A stretch of DNA of 64,000 nt from an uncultured Aquabacterium sp. (GTDB lineage Bacteria; Pseudomonadota; Gammaproteobacteria; Burkholderiales; Burkholderiaceae_C). Shown piece after piece: positions 8,042 to 16,962 of the stretch. The stretch is taken from contig NZ_CAJYGK010000156.1 in assembly GCF_913773725.1 (NCBI RefSeq), forward strand, positions 124,001 to 188,000, given 5' to 3'. A model generated the notes under the pieces. It searched no databases and was not told the origin of the DNA. It saw only the letters and a list, made by a program, of their open reading frames with translations. The position numbers were made by a program, and so were the translations under genes. The first letter of the stretch is position 1. Each line of letters begins with the position of its first letter.

Positions 8042-8851
8042 TCAGGCTCCGCTGGTTTGGGCTTCGGCGGCCTGGGTTTCAGCCAGCACCGAGCCCAGAT
8101 AGGCTTCCTTCACGCGCTCGTTGGCGCGCACGTTCTCGGGCGTGTCGCAGGCAATCACCTCGCCGTACACCAGCACGGCGATGCGGTCGGCCAGGCCGAA
8201 CACCACGCCCATGTCGTGCTCCACGGTCAGCAGGGTCTTGCCCTCCGTCACATCCCGGATCATGCGCACGAAGTTCGCGGTCTCCGACTTGCTCATGCCG
8301 GCCGTGGGCTCGTCGAGCAGGATGACGTTGCCGCCCCCGGCGATCGTCACGCCCACCTCCAATGCCCGCTGCTCGGCATAGGTCAACGACGACACGCTGG
8401 TGTCGCGCTTGCGGCGCAGCCGGATCATGTCCAGCACTTCCTCTGCACGGCGGTTCACCTCGGTGAGGTTGGACAGGAAGCGCCAGAAGGCATAGCGCTC
8501 GCCCATGGACCAGAGCACCGCGCAGCGGATGTTCTCGAACACACTCAGGCGCGGGAACAGGTTCGACACCTGAAAGCTGCGCGCCAGGCCGCGGCGGTTG
8601 ATCTCGTAAGGCTGGTGCCCGTGGATGGCTTGTCCATTCAGGAGGATCTCGCCGCTCGTCGGTGCCATCCGGCCACTGATGAGGTTGAACAGCGTGGACT
8701 TGCCCGCGCCGTTCGGGCCGATGAGCGCCACCCGCTCCCCTGCCTTCACGGACAGGTTGGCCCCACGAATGATTTCGGTCTTGCCGAAGGATTTGCGTAC
8801 GTCGCGCAGCTCCAGCGCCAACGGTGCATGAGATGTGGATGTCTGGCTCAT
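8042..8851 (-). CDS. livG: Branched-chain amino acid-type ABC transporter ATPase LivG
   Basis: A 269-residue ATPase partner of LivF. It has a canonical Walker A GPNGAGKST near residue 45, a signature region LTYAEQRALEV (as in other LivG proteins, where it departs from LSGGQ) and Walker B VILLDEPTAGMS. The start MSQTSTSHAP (ATG 8849-8851) was chosen because it sits ten bases after the livM stop; the longer open frame would overlap livM. LivG has the catalytically normal P-loop, which matters because LivF's is altered. Confidence 0.93.
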   Translation of the reverse strand: MSQTSTSHAPLALELRDVRKSFGKTEIIRGANLSVKAGERVALIGPNGAGKSTLFNLISGRMAPTSGEILLNGQAIHGHQPYEINRRGLARSFQVSNLFPRLSVFENIRCAVLWSMGERYAFWRFLSNLTEVNRRAEEVLDMIRLRRKRDTSVSSLTYAEQRALEVGVTIAGGGNVILLDEPTAGMSKSETANFVRMIRDVTEGKTLLTVEHDMGVVFGLADRIAVLVYGEVIACDTPENVRANERVKEAYLGSVLAETQAAEAQTSGA

Positions 8852-8861
8852 GTCGTGATCC

Positions 8862-10154
8862 TCAATGCCCTTCCGCGCGGCGTTGCGCCAGCTCGATCTC
8901 TTCCTGGATCTGCCCCCACTGGTGCGCAAACTGCCGGCGCGCCAGTTCGAACAACGCCGCGCCCGTCAGCGTCAGCATGGCTGCGCCCACCCAGGCATCC
9001 GTGCCCTGCGTGTCGATTTCCACGCCAGCGAACCGCATCACCGGGCCCAGGGCCTCGTTCAGCTTCAGGTGGTAGATCATCTCGGCCATCACGGCCACAC
9101 CGGTCAGCGCGACCATGCCCGTACCGAACAGAGCCAGGTAGGCCGTCCAGATACGACGCAGGAAGCCGTAGGCCGCCACACGCACATTCATCAGCAACAG
9201 GCTGGCAATGCCACCCGGGGCATACATGACCATGAACAGGAAGATCAGGCCGAGGTACAGCAGCCAGGCCTTGGTCAACTCGGACAGCAGCACCGACGCC
9301 AGCACCATCAGGATTGCCCCGATGATCGGGCCGAAGAAGAACAGCGCGCCCCCCAGGAAGGTGAACAGCAGGTAGGCTCCGGACGCGTGGGCGCCCACCA
9401 CTTCGGCCGTCACGATCTCGAAGTTGATCGCATACAGCCCGCCGCCGATCCCGGCAAAGAAGCCCGCGATCATGAAAGCGAAGTAGCGCACACGCTGCGT
9501 GTCATAGCCGATGAACTGGACGCGCTCGGGGTTGTCGCGCACCGCATTGAGCATGCGCCCCAGCGGGGTCTGGGTGAAGGCGTACATCGCAGCCGTGCAG
9601 ATGAAGCAGTAGACCGCAATGAGGTAATAGACCTGGATCTGGGGCCCGAAGGTGATTCCCATGAACGGCTCGCCCACCACCCGGTTGGCCGAAATGCCAC
9701 CCTCACCGCCGAAGAACTCCGGCAGCATCAGCGACATCGACCACACCAGCTCGCCCACGCCCAGCGTGATCATTGCGAAGATGGTGCCGGACTTCTTGGT
9801 CGTGACCGCGCCGAGGACGGCGGCAATCAGGAAGCCCGTTGCTCCGCCCACGAGGGGAATCAGGCTCACCGGGATGCCCCAGGTGCCTTCGGCCACCTTG
9901 TTGAGCGTGTGGATGGCTGCGAACGCGCCGAGGCCGGAGTACACCGCATGCCCGAAGCTCAGCATCCCGCCCTGCCCCAGAAGCATGTTGTACGACAGGC
10001 AGATGATGATGCCGGTCCCCATCTGGGTCAGCATGGTGAGGGCCAGGCTGCTGGTAAACACCTTGGGCGCGATCAGCAACACGAGGGCAAAGGCGGTCCA
10101 CACCACCCATCGGCCCAGGTTGATGGGCCGGAAGTCGTAGGTTGTCGTTGTCAT
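8862..10154 (-). CDS. livM: Branched-chain amino acid-type ABC transporter permease LivM
   Basis: A 430-residue inner-membrane permease. The conserved LSYNMLLGQGGMLSFGHA motif of LivM lies near residue 55, and about eight hydrophobic segments follow up to residue 315. The remaining 110 residues are unusual: they contain two more hydrophobic segments (about 340-362 and 390-405) and a charged amphipathic tail. E. coli LivM is similarly long but is extended at the N terminus. Seven bases separate it from the livH stop. It pairs with LivH to form the translocation pore. Confidence 0.93.
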   Translation of the reverse strand: MTTTTYDFRPINLGRWVVWTAFALVLLIAPKVFTSSLALTMLTQMGTGIIICLSYNMLLGQGGMLSFGHAVYSGLGAFAAIHTLNKVAEGTWGIPVSLIPLVGGATGFLIAAVLGAVTTKKSGTIFAMITLGVGELVWSMSLMLPEFFGGEGGISANRVVGEPFMGITFGPQIQVYYLIAVYCFICTAAMYAFTQTPLGRMLNAVRDNPERVQFIGYDTQRVRYFAFMIAGFFAGIGGGLYAINFEIVTAEVVGAHASGAYLLFTFLGGALFFFGPIIGAILMVLASVLLSELTKAWLLYLGLIFLFMVMYAPGGIASLLLMNVRVAAYGFLRRIWTAYLALFGTGMVALTGVAVMAEMIYHLKLNEALGPVMRFAGVEIDTQGTDAWVGAAMLTLTGAALFELARRQFAHQWGQIQEEIELAQRRAEGH

Positions 10155-10161
10155 GGTGTCG

Positions 10162-11187
10162 TCACTCCTCCCGGGTGCCCAGCAGGCCCTTCGGCCGCAG
10201 GATGAGCATCAGCACGAGAAGCAGGTAAGGCAGGATGGGCGCCATCTGCGCCACGGTGATCTTCAACAGGGGGTAGGCCCAGCTCTCGTAGTCGATGGTC
10301 TGGCCCATCTTCTGCATCACCGAAACGGCGGACACATCGATGACCACGGCAAAGGTCTGGATCAGACCGATCAGCAGAGACGCCAGAAAGGCCCCCGCCA
10401 GCGACCCCATGCCGCCCACGACCACCACCACAAAGATGATGGCGCCCACCGACGCTGCCATGTTCGGCTCGGTCACGAAGGCGTTGCCACCGATCACGCC
10501 AGCCAGGCCAGCCAGCGCACAGCCACCGCCGAACACGCCCATCATCACGCGCGGCACGTTGTGACCCAGGGCCTGCGCCATGTCGGGATGGGTCAGGGCA
10601 GCCTGGATGATGAGGCCCACACGCGTGCGGGTCAGCAGCAGCCACAGCGAGCCCAGCATCAGCAGCGCCACCACGGCCATGAAGCCGCGGTAGATCGGGA
10701 ACTGCGTGCAGCTGTTGCCGGCCGCCACGCTGCACACCGCGGGATCACCGGCGCCAGCCAGCCAGCGCAGGCCTTCACCCTGCACATTGGCCAGCGTGAA
10801 CAACGGGCCGCTCAGGGCTTCCGGCACGCGGTAGTCCACGTTGGCCGGCCCCCAGATCAGGCGCACCACCTCCAGCACCACGTAAGACAGGCCGAAGGTG
10901 ATCAGCAACTCCGGCACGTGCCCGTACTGGTGCACCTTGCGCAGGCTGAAGCGCTCGAAGGCTGCCCCCATCAACCCGACGATCAGGGGCGAGAGGATGA
11001 GCGAAGGGAAGAAACCCACCAACCCGGTGAGGGTGTAAGCGAGGTAGGCTCCGATCATGTAGAAGCTCGCGTGCGCAAAATTGAGCACGCCCATCATGCT
11101 GAAGATCAGCGTGAGCCCGGAGCTGAGCATGAACAGCAGCAGGCCGTAGCTGATGCCGTTCAAGAAAAAGACGAGAAAGGTTTCCAT
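10162..11187 (-). CDS. livH: Branched-chain amino acid-type ABC transporter permease LivH
   Basis: A 341-residue inner-membrane permease with the LivH start FFLNGISYGLLLFMLSSGLT and the NFAHASFYMIGAY motif. About eight transmembrane segments are visible. A loop of roughly 40 residues in the middle (around PAVCSVAAGNSCTQFP) has two cysteines and is likely periplasmic; such insertions are common in LivH of Burkholderiales. Start ATG 11185-11187 was chosen over upstream in-frame codons, which have no hydrophobic or conserved sequence. It lies 161 bp after the binding-protein gene. Confidence 0.93.
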   Translation of the reverse strand: METFLVFFLNGISYGLLLFMLSSGLTLIFSMMGVLNFAHASFYMIGAYLAYTLTGLVGFFPSLILSPLIVGLMGAAFERFSLRKVHQYGHVPELLITFGLSYVVLEVVRLIWGPANVDYRVPEALSGPLFTLANVQGEGLRWLAGAGDPAVCSVAAGNSCTQFPIYRGFMAVVALLMLGSLWLLLTRTRVGLIIQAALTHPDMAQALGHNVPRVMMGVFGGGCALAGLAGVIGGNAFVTEPNMAASVGAIIFVVVVVGGMGSLAGAFLASLLIGLIQTFAVVIDVSAVSVMQKMGQTIDYESWAYPLLKITVAQMAPILPYLLLVLMLILRPKGLLGTREE

Positions 11188-11283
11188 GGTGACCCGTGTG
11201 CATGGGCGAACCGGGCCAGCACAGCCAACGGGCATGGCTGGCCCTGCGGCGGCCCGCTCATGACGGGCCGCCCTGGTACACCG

Positions 11284-11340
11284 ACAAAAGGAAGGCCGCT
11301 CTCGCGGCCGTGAGGCGCACTACCCTCGGGTGCGTGCGCC
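11284..11340 (-). terminator. Hairpins with T-run between binding protein and livH
   Basis: On the minus strand, GGCCGC-GAGA-GCGGCC (11294-11309) is followed by TTCCTTTT, resembling a leaky intrinsic terminator. A second inverted repeat, GGCGCAC/GTGCGCC, spans 11314-11340 just before it. Being inside the operon, it would lower livHMGF expression relative to the binding protein. Confidence 0.6.
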
Positions 11341-11348
11341 GTCCTGCA

Positions 11349-12584
11349 TCACGAAGGACGCTTCATCTGGCAGGACGTGGGCGTGCTGGACACGAACGCG
11401 TCGAACGACTTGACGGGCGAGAAGGTCATGCCCGTGCTCTCCACGTTGTACGTGTTCTTCGCGTCCATCTTCTGCCAGCGCGCGATGTACAGCGGCTGCT
11501 GCAGTTGGTGGTCGGACTTGCGCATCTCCACGTCGCCGTTGAAGCTCTTGAACTTCATGCCTTCCATCGCGAACGCCACCTTGACCGGATCGGTGGACTT
11601 GGCCTGCGCCATGCCCAGCGACAGCAGGTGCAGCGCGTGGTAGGTAGCGCCCGAGTAGTAGTCGTCGTTGAAGCGCTTCTTGAAGTCGGCGATCAGGTTG
11701 CCGTACAGGCCACCCATGTTGTAGTGGCCATAGCCCACCTGGTACACCCGGCCATCGGCCGCGGTGCCCAGGGCGGTCGGCGTGCCACCGAAGTTCGCGT
11801 AGTAGGTGTAGAACTTGGCCGTCAGGCCCGCGTCGTTCGCCGCCTTCACCAGCAGCGCCAGGTCGGAGCCCCAGTTGCCGGTGATCACGGTGTCGGCACC
11901 CGACGCCTTGATCTTGGCCACATAGGGCGTGAAGTCGCGAACCTGGGCCAGCGGGTGCATGTCGTCACCCACGATCTGGATGTCGGGGCGCTTGCGCTGC
12001 AGGGTGGACTTGGCGAACTTGGAGACCTGCTGGCCGTGCGCGTAGTTCTGGTTGATCAGGTAGACCTTCTTGACGTCCGGCTGTTCCTTGATGAAGGTGG
12101 TCATCGCCTCCATCTTCATCGAGGTGTCGGCGTCCAGACGGAAGTGCCAGAAGCTGCACTTGCTGTTGGTCAGATCAGGGTCAACGGCGGCGTAGTTTAG
12201 GAAGACGATTTCCTTGCCGGGATTCCGCTCGTTGTGCTTGTTGATGCCATCGACCAGTGCGGTGGCGGCCCCGGAACCCAGCCCCTGCACGACGTAGCGC
12301 ACGCCTTGGTCAGCGGCCGATTTCAGGGCATTGAGGGTCTCGGCCGGGCTCAGCTTGTTGTCGATGCTGACGATCTCGAACTTCACGCCAGCGGGGTTGC
12401 TGGCATTGATCTTCTCAGCCACGAACTGGAAGCTCTTGAGCTGGTTCTGGCCCACACTGGCCATCAGGCCGGAGAGCGGATCGATCCAGGCCACCTTGAC
12501 CGTCTCCCCCTTCTGGGCCAAGGCGGCACCCGCAGCCAGGGACGCGGTCACGAGAACGGTCAGGGCACGAACTTTGAACGTCAT
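11349..12584 (-). CDS. Liv-type ABC transporter substrate-binding protein
   Basis: A 411-residue periplasmic binding protein (type 1 fold, LivK/AmiC-like). An N-terminal signal peptide is clear (MTFKVRALTVLVTASLAAGA ending at an ALAQ cleavage site), followed by the mature start KGETVKVAWIDPLSG. It contains no lipoprotein cysteine. Start ATG 12582-12584 has GAGGAGCC upstream; the frame extends further but without support. It is the first gene of the transporter operon and is separated from the permeases by a hairpin. The ligand could be a branched-chain amino acid, an aromatic acid or a fatty-acid-like carboxylate; sequence alone does not decide. Confidence 0.92.
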   Translation of the reverse strand: MTFKVRALTVLVTASLAAGAALAQKGETVKVAWIDPLSGLMASVGQNQLKSFQFVAEKINASNPAGVKFEIVSIDNKLSPAETLNALKSAADQGVRYVVQGLGSGAATALVDGINKHNERNPGKEIVFLNYAAVDPDLTNSKCSFWHFRLDADTSMKMEAMTTFIKEQPDVKKVYLINQNYAHGQQVSKFAKSTLQRKRPDIQIVGDDMHPLAQVRDFTPYVAKIKASGADTVITGNWGSDLALLVKAANDAGLTAKFYTYYANFGGTPTALGTAADGRVYQVGYGHYNMGGLYGNLIADFKKRFNDDYYSGATYHALHLLSLGMAQAKSTDPVKVAFAMEGMKFKSFNGDVEMRKSDHQLQQPLYIARWQKMDAKNTYNVESTGMTFSPVKSFDAFVSSTPTSCQMKRPS

Positions 12585-12751
12585 TACAGGCTCCTCTTCA
12601 AGCGTGATGGAATGGGCTTTCGTCACAATTTAAGACCCCGATTCAAGGGGTGCCTCAGGGAAGTCCCGCAAGGTGAGCGTTTTGCCTGATCCCGTTTGGA
12701 GCACGGTGTCTCATACCCCCCACGCTGTAGCAGGGACATACCCGAAGACAT

Positions 12752-12775
12752 GAAAAAAGGCGCCCGAAGGCGCCT
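12752..12775 (-). terminator. Intrinsic terminator of the acyl-CoA ligase gene
   Basis: On the minus strand AGGCGCC-TTCG-GGCGCCT is followed by TTTTTT. The seven-pair stem, stable UUCG-type loop and six-T run form a textbook rho-independent terminator 27 bp after the ligase stop. It separates the ligase gene from the liv operon. Confidence 0.9.
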
Positions 12776-12801
12776 CTGGTCACAGTCGTGTCACCCCTGT
12801 G

Positions 12802-14433
12802 TTACGCAGTGGGGAGCTTGTGATCCTTGAACTTGTCACGCAGCTGAAGCTTGGAGATCTTGCCCGTCGCCGTATGCGGGATTTCCTCCACGAACACGAT
12901 GTCGTCGGGCGTCTGCCAGTTCGGAATCTTGCCTTTGAAGAAGGCGATCAACTCGTCGCGGCTGACTTCGGCCCCGGGCTTTTTCACGACGACCATGAGC
13001 GGGCGCTCGTCCCACTTCGGATGCGGACAGGCGATGGCCGCCGCCTCGTGCACGGCGGGATGCGCCATCAGCACGTTCTCGAGGTCGATCGAGCTGATCC
13101 ACTCTCCGCCCGACTTGATGACGTCCTTGGAACGGTCCGTGATCTGCATGTAGCCGTCCGCATCGATCGTGGCCACGTCGCCAGTCGGGAACCAGCCGTC
13201 GTGCAGGGGCGACTTGTCCATGTTGAAGTAGCCGCTGACCACCCAGTGGCCCCGCACCTCCAGGTCCCCCGACGCCTTGCCATCCCAAGGCAGCACGTTA
13301 CCATCGCCATCGACGATGCGCATGTCGATGCCGTAAATGCCCTTGCCCTGCTTCGCGAGGATCTTCTCCTTTTCCTCCTTGGGCAGATCTGCATGCTTGG
13401 CCTTCAGGCGGCTCAGCGTGCCCAGCGGAGAAAGCTCCGTCATGCCCCACGCATGGATGACCTCCACACCGAAGTCGTCCTGCAAGGTCTTGATCATGGC
13501 GGGCGGGCAGGCCGAGCCGCCGATCACCGTGCGGCGGAAGGTGCTGAACTTCAGGTCATGGCTCTTCGCATGGTTGATCAGCCCCAACCAGATGGTCGGC
13601 ACGCCCGCAGAGAAGGTCACGCGCTCCTGCTCGAACAGCTCGTACAGCGACGCTCCGTCCAGATGGTGACCCGGGAAGACCAGCCTGCAGCCGATCAGCG
13701 CCGCCGAGTACGGCAGACCCCACGCGTTGACGTGAAACATCGGCACCACCGGCAGCACCGTGTCCGAGCTGGACACGCACATGGCATCGGGCAACGCAGC
13801 CGCATAGGCGTGCAGCACAGTCGAGCGATGCGAGTACACCGCCCCCTTCGGATTCCCCGTCGTCCCCGACGTGTAGCAGATGCTGGCCGCGGCGTTCTCG
13901 TCGAACGAAGGCCAGGCATAGTTGCCGTCCTCGGCCGCCAGCATGTCCTCGTAACACAGCAGGCTTGGCAGATCCGACTCGCGCGGCATGTTGCTGCGGT
14001 CACACATGAGCACCACGTGCTTCAGCGAGGGCAGCGACGGCGCCAGCTTTTCGACGAGCGGGAAGATGTTGAGGTCGACGAAGATGACCTTGTCCTGGGC
14101 ATCGTTCGCGATCCAGGCCACCTGCTGCGGGAACAGGCGGGGGTTGATCGTGTGGCACACCCGCTGCGAGCCCGACACACCGTAATAGATCTCGAGGTGA
14201 CGGTAGCCGTTCCAGGCCAGCGTGCCGACCCGCTCACCCGGCGCTACACCGAGACGGTCCAGCGCCTGCGCCAGCTTGCGTGCGCGCAGCTCGACCTCGG
14301 CCCACGTCGTGCGGTGCATGTCACCCTCGACACGCCGCGAGACGATCTCGATGTCCCCGTTGTGCCGCGCAGCGTGCGTCAGCAGCGACGAGATCATCAA
14401 GGGCATGTGCATCATTTGGCCCATCAGGCTCAT
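12802..14433 (-). CDS. Fatty acid/carboxylate-CoA ligase (AMP-binding)
   Basis: A 543-residue adenylate-forming enzyme that activates a carboxylic acid to its CoA ester through an acyl-AMP. The ATP-binding loop YTSGTTGNPKGAVYSH is near residue 175; GDVATIDADGYMQITDR and DVIKSGGEWIS form the hinge, and the C-terminal TATGKISKLQLR carries the adenylation lysine. It belongs to the medium/long-chain group (FadD-like, about 545 residues). Start ATG 14431-14433 follows GGAGG by eight bases. It has its own terminator, so it is a separate transcript beside the liv transporter, probably activating what the transporter imports (inference). Confidence 0.92.
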   Translation of the reverse strand: MSLMGQMMHMPLMISSLLTHAARHNGDIEIVSRRVEGDMHRTTWAEVELRARKLAQALDRLGVAPGERVGTLAWNGYRHLEIYYGVSGSQRVCHTINPRLFPQQVAWIANDAQDKVIFVDLNIFPLVEKLAPSLPSLKHVVLMCDRSNMPRESDLPSLLCYEDMLAAEDGNYAWPSFDENAAASICYTSGTTGNPKGAVYSHRSTVLHAYAAALPDAMCVSSSDTVLPVVPMFHVNAWGLPYSAALIGCRLVFPGHHLDGASLYELFEQERVTFSAGVPTIWLGLINHAKSHDLKFSTFRRTVIGGSACPPAMIKTLQDDFGVEVIHAWGMTELSPLGTLSRLKAKHADLPKEEKEKILAKQGKGIYGIDMRIVDGDGNVLPWDGKASGDLEVRGHWVVSGYFNMDKSPLHDGWFPTGDVATIDADGYMQITDRSKDVIKSGGEWISSIDLENVLMAHPAVHEAAAIACPHPKWDERPLMVVVKKPGAEVSRDELIAFFKGKIPNWQTPDDIVFVEEIPHTATGKISKLQLRDKFKDHKLPTA

Positions 14434-14598
14434 GGAATCGACCTCCAACAGTACATAAAACGTATCCCGTCACGCGGGCCTCGGCCAACGTCATCTGAAA
14501 ACACATCATTCCAGATCACGTCGATCATAGGAAAGTTTGTACCGGGAGTGTCGTGCCTGACCCTCCGGGAGTACCCGTACACGTACCCCGGGCGCGAC

Positions 14599-15042
14599 TC
14601 ACGGTGTCGGCATCTGGAGCCGCCGCAGCGCCCCGAGCAAAGGATCGGGCAAGGCCACCGGTCGGCGCGTCTCGCGGTCCACGTACACGTGCACGAAGTG
14701 GCCACATGCCGCGGCCTGCTCGGCTCCGTCCTCGAACAGGCCGATCTCGTATCGCACGCTGCTGCGTCCGATGTGGGCAACCCGGATCCCCGCCTGCACG
14801 TTCTTCGGGAAGGCCAGCGACGCAAAGTAGTTGCAATGCGTCTCGATGACCAGACCGATCACCTCACCCGCATGGATGTCGAGGACGCCCGCTTCGATCA
14901 GGTAGCGGTTCACCGCTGTATCGAAGTAGCTGTAGTAGGTGACGTTGTTGACGTGCCCGTAAACGTCGTTGTCCATCCACCGGGTGGTGATGGTCTGAAA
15001 ATGCGCGTAAGCACTGCGGGGCTGAGCCTGGGGTCGTTCCAT
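14599..15042 (-). CDS. Acyl-CoA thioesterase, 4-hydroxybenzoyl-CoA/YbgC type
   Basis: A 147-residue hotdog protein. The segment [21 protein letters not shown] has the catalytic-type Asp and the GHVNN motif of the 4HBT/YbgC group, different from the PaaI-type enzyme at 1.4-1.9 kb. Start ATG 15040-15042 is likely; an in-frame GTG six bases upstream is possible, and no good ribosome site is seen for either. It is 12 bp downstream of the deacetylase-like gene on the same strand. It would hydrolyse a short or aromatic acyl-CoA in the cytoplasm. Confidence 0.85.
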   Translation of the reverse strand: MERPQAQPRSAYAHFQTITTRWMDNDVYGHVNNVTYYSYFDTAVNRYLIEAGVLDIHAGEVIGLVIETHCNYFASLAFPKNVQAGIRVAHIGRSSVRYEIGLFEDGAEQAAACGHFVHVYVDRETRRPVALPDPLLGALRRLQMPTP

Positions 15043-15054
15043 GTGCACGATTAT

Positions 15055-15972
15055 TCACGGGCGACACCTGCGCTGCCATGCGTGAAAGGCCTCGGCCACG
15101 GACGTCAACTGCACCGCGACCATTGCGGTCAGATCGTGGCCATAGCCGCCCGCCATGCACATCACGGTGGGCAGGCGCCGCTGTTCGCACCAGTGCCACA
15201 CGCGCCGGTCCCGGACCGCCATCCCGTCTGCGGTGAGCTTCAGGCGTCCGAGTCGATCCCCTTCATGCGCGTCCGCCCCCGCCAGGTAGAAGACCAGATC
15301 GAAACACCGGTCCGCATGGGCCTGCGCCAAGTCGGCCAGCGCGGCATCCAGGGCAGCGAGGTAGGGGCCATCCTCGCACCCGTCCGGCAGCGGCACATCC
15401 AGCGAGCCAGGCACCTTGCGAAAGGGAAAATTGCGGTCGCCGTGCAAGGACAGCGTGTACACGTCGCGATCGTCCGCAAAGATTGCCGCAGTACCATTGC
15501 CCTGGTGGACATCCAGATCGATGACCGCGCAGCGTACGCCCGGGCGCCGGTGCTGCTCCCGGCGTATGGCCACGGCCACATCGTTGAACACGCAGAAGCC
15601 GCTGCCCTGGGCTGCGCTGGCATGGTGTGTTCCTCCCGCCAGATTCACCCCCACCCCCTCCTCGATCGCGGCGTCCGTCGCGGCCAGCGTGGCGCCGACC
15701 GACCGCCGGGATCGCTCCACCAGCGCGGGCGACCACGGAAACCCGATCTCGCGCACCTGCGCTGGCGTCAGCGTCCCGCCCGAAACGGCCGCCACATAGG
15801 CCCGATCGTGAGCCAGCACCAGGTCGGCATCCCCCGCCGCCGCCGCCTCGCCAAGACGCACACCGGGCAGCTCGCGGGTCACGGCCGCACGCAGCAGCCC
15901 GTACTTCTGCATCGGAAAGCGGTGGCCCTCAGGCAGATCCGGCTCAAAACGGTCGCTGTGAAACGCGCGCAT
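15055..15972 (-). CDS. Histone-deacetylase-family amidohydrolase
   Basis: A 305-residue member of the arginase/deacetylase superfamily, usual length for bacterial class IV-like members. The active site is visible: the paired histidines in GGTHHA, the zinc ligands in DLDVHQGNGTA (Asp-x-His) and the Asp of GADAHEGDRLG; GGYG follows near the C terminus. Bacterial homologues deacetylate small molecules or possibly proteins; the substrate here is unknown. Start ATG 15970-15972 (MRAFHSDRF) matches the family's first strand. Divergent from the TetR gene at 16099, with a TetR-type operator between. Confidence 0.88.
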   Translation of the reverse strand: MRAFHSDRFEPDLPEGHRFPMQKYGLLRAAVTRELPGVRLGEAAAAGDADLVLAHDRAYVAAVSGGTLTPAQVREIGFPWSPALVERSRRSVGATLAATDAAIEEGVGVNLAGGTHHASAAQGSGFCVFNDVAVAIRREQHRRPGVRCAVIDLDVHQGNGTAAIFADDRDVYTLSLHGDRNFPFRKVPGSLDVPLPDGCEDGPYLAALDAALADLAQAHADRCFDLVFYLAGADAHEGDRLGRLKLTADGMAVRDRRVWHWCEQRRLPTVMCMAGGYGHDLTAMVAVQLTSVAEAFHAWQRRCRP

Positions 15973-16061
15973 GCATGCCAGCTTAATGCCAGCGAGCATC
16001 CCCCGCGTGCCACCAAGCCAACGCATCCGATTTGACCACCGCTTGCCGCGCGGGCTACATT

Positions 16062-16079
16062 ACTGACCGACCAGTCAGT
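16062..16079. promoter_or_regulatory. TetR-type operator ACTGAC-N6-GTCAGT
   Basis: A perfect six-base inverted repeat with a six-base spacer. It lies 20 bp upstream of the GTG start of the TetR gene and 90 bp upstream of the divergent deacetylase gene. The core TGACCGACCAGTCA strongly resembles AcrR/TetR-family operators, so autoregulation and control of the divergent gene are likely. Confidence 0.7.
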
Positions 16080-16098
16080 TAGCAACCCGACCGCTGCC

Positions 16099-16842
16099 GT
16101 GCCCAAGCCCATCGTACCTCCCGCTGCCCCGGCCCCCTCGGCGACGAGCTGCCCGATCAAGGCAGCCGTGGCCGGTCTTGCGCCCCGGCTGCGGCAGCGT
16201 CGCAAGGCGGCCCGCCCGCAGGAATTGCTGGAGGCGGCCCTGACTCTGTTTGTCGAGAAAGGCCTGGCCGCGACCCGCACGGACGATGTTGCCCGCCTGG
16301 CCGGGGTTTCCAAGGGCACGCTGTACCTGTACTACCCGAGCAAGGATGCGCTTTTCAAGGCGGTCGTCCACCACTACCTGGTACAGGTGATTTCAGAGGG
16401 CACCGACCTGCTGGACCAGTTCGAGGGCTCGGCCGCCGAACTGCTGCGCCTGCTCATGCAGACCTGGTGGACCCGCGTGGGCGCCGAGAAGGTCGCAGGA
16501 CTGGTGCCGCTCATCATGGCCGAGTCCGCGCACTTCCCGGAACTGGCCCAGTTCTATGTCGATCAGGTCATCGACCCCAGCCGTCGCCTTCTGGGGCGGG
16601 CGATCCAGCGCGGCATCGACCGCGGCGAGTTTCGCGGCGTGGATGTCCACATGGCCGTGCTCGCCCTGATGGCACCTGTGCACTTCCTGATCATGCACCA
16701 GCACTCGCTTGCGCCCTGCGCCAGCATGCTGACCGGCATCGATCCCCAGGCCTATCTGGACATCCAACTGACGCTGCTGATCGACGGCCTGAGTGCCCGG
16801 ACACAGCGTGGCGGAGAGGAGACAAGCCCGTCAGATGCATGA
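16099..16842 (+). CDS. TetR/AcrR family transcriptional regulator
   Basis: A 247-residue repressor. Residues about 40-90 form the TetR DNA-binding domain: the helix-turn-helix TRTDDVARLAGVSKGTLYLYYPSKDALF is nearly canonical. A 35-residue proline/alanine-rich leader precedes it. The C-terminal ligand domain includes PLIMAESAHFPELAQFY, seen in TetR regulators beside efflux systems. Start is GTG 16099; a later in-frame start would remove only the disordered leader. A matching palindrome is 20 bp upstream. The pcm-like and tolC genes follow on the same strand, so it may govern export, the deacetylase, or both. Confidence 0.9.
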   Translation: MPKPIVPPAAPAPSATSCPIKAAVAGLAPRLRQRRKAARPQELLEAALTLFVEKGLAATRTDDVARLAGVSKGTLYLYYPSKDALFKAVVHHYLVQVISEGTDLLDQFEGSAAELLRLLMQTWWTRVGAEKVAGLVPLIMAESAHFPELAQFYVDQVIDPSRRLLGRAIQRGIDRGEFRGVDVHMAVLALMAPVHFLIMHQHSLAPCASMLTGIDPQAYLDIQLTLLIDGLSARTQRGGEETSPSDA

Positions 16843-16962
16843 GCTGCGTTGAACCGGGACAGTGTCGTCTGAAAGACGGCGCCCCCCTGAATCAGCGGCT
16901 CTTCTTAGAATCACGGTTTTGCCCCCATTCCCTTCCATATCGTCTCCCGTAGGATGCCCAGC

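Noticed and set aside
12799-16035. A 1078-residue open frame on the plus strand
   Set aside because: It runs antisense to the acyl-CoA ligase, thioesterase and deacetylase genes, each with clear motifs. The product is His/Arg/Ala-rich without domains.
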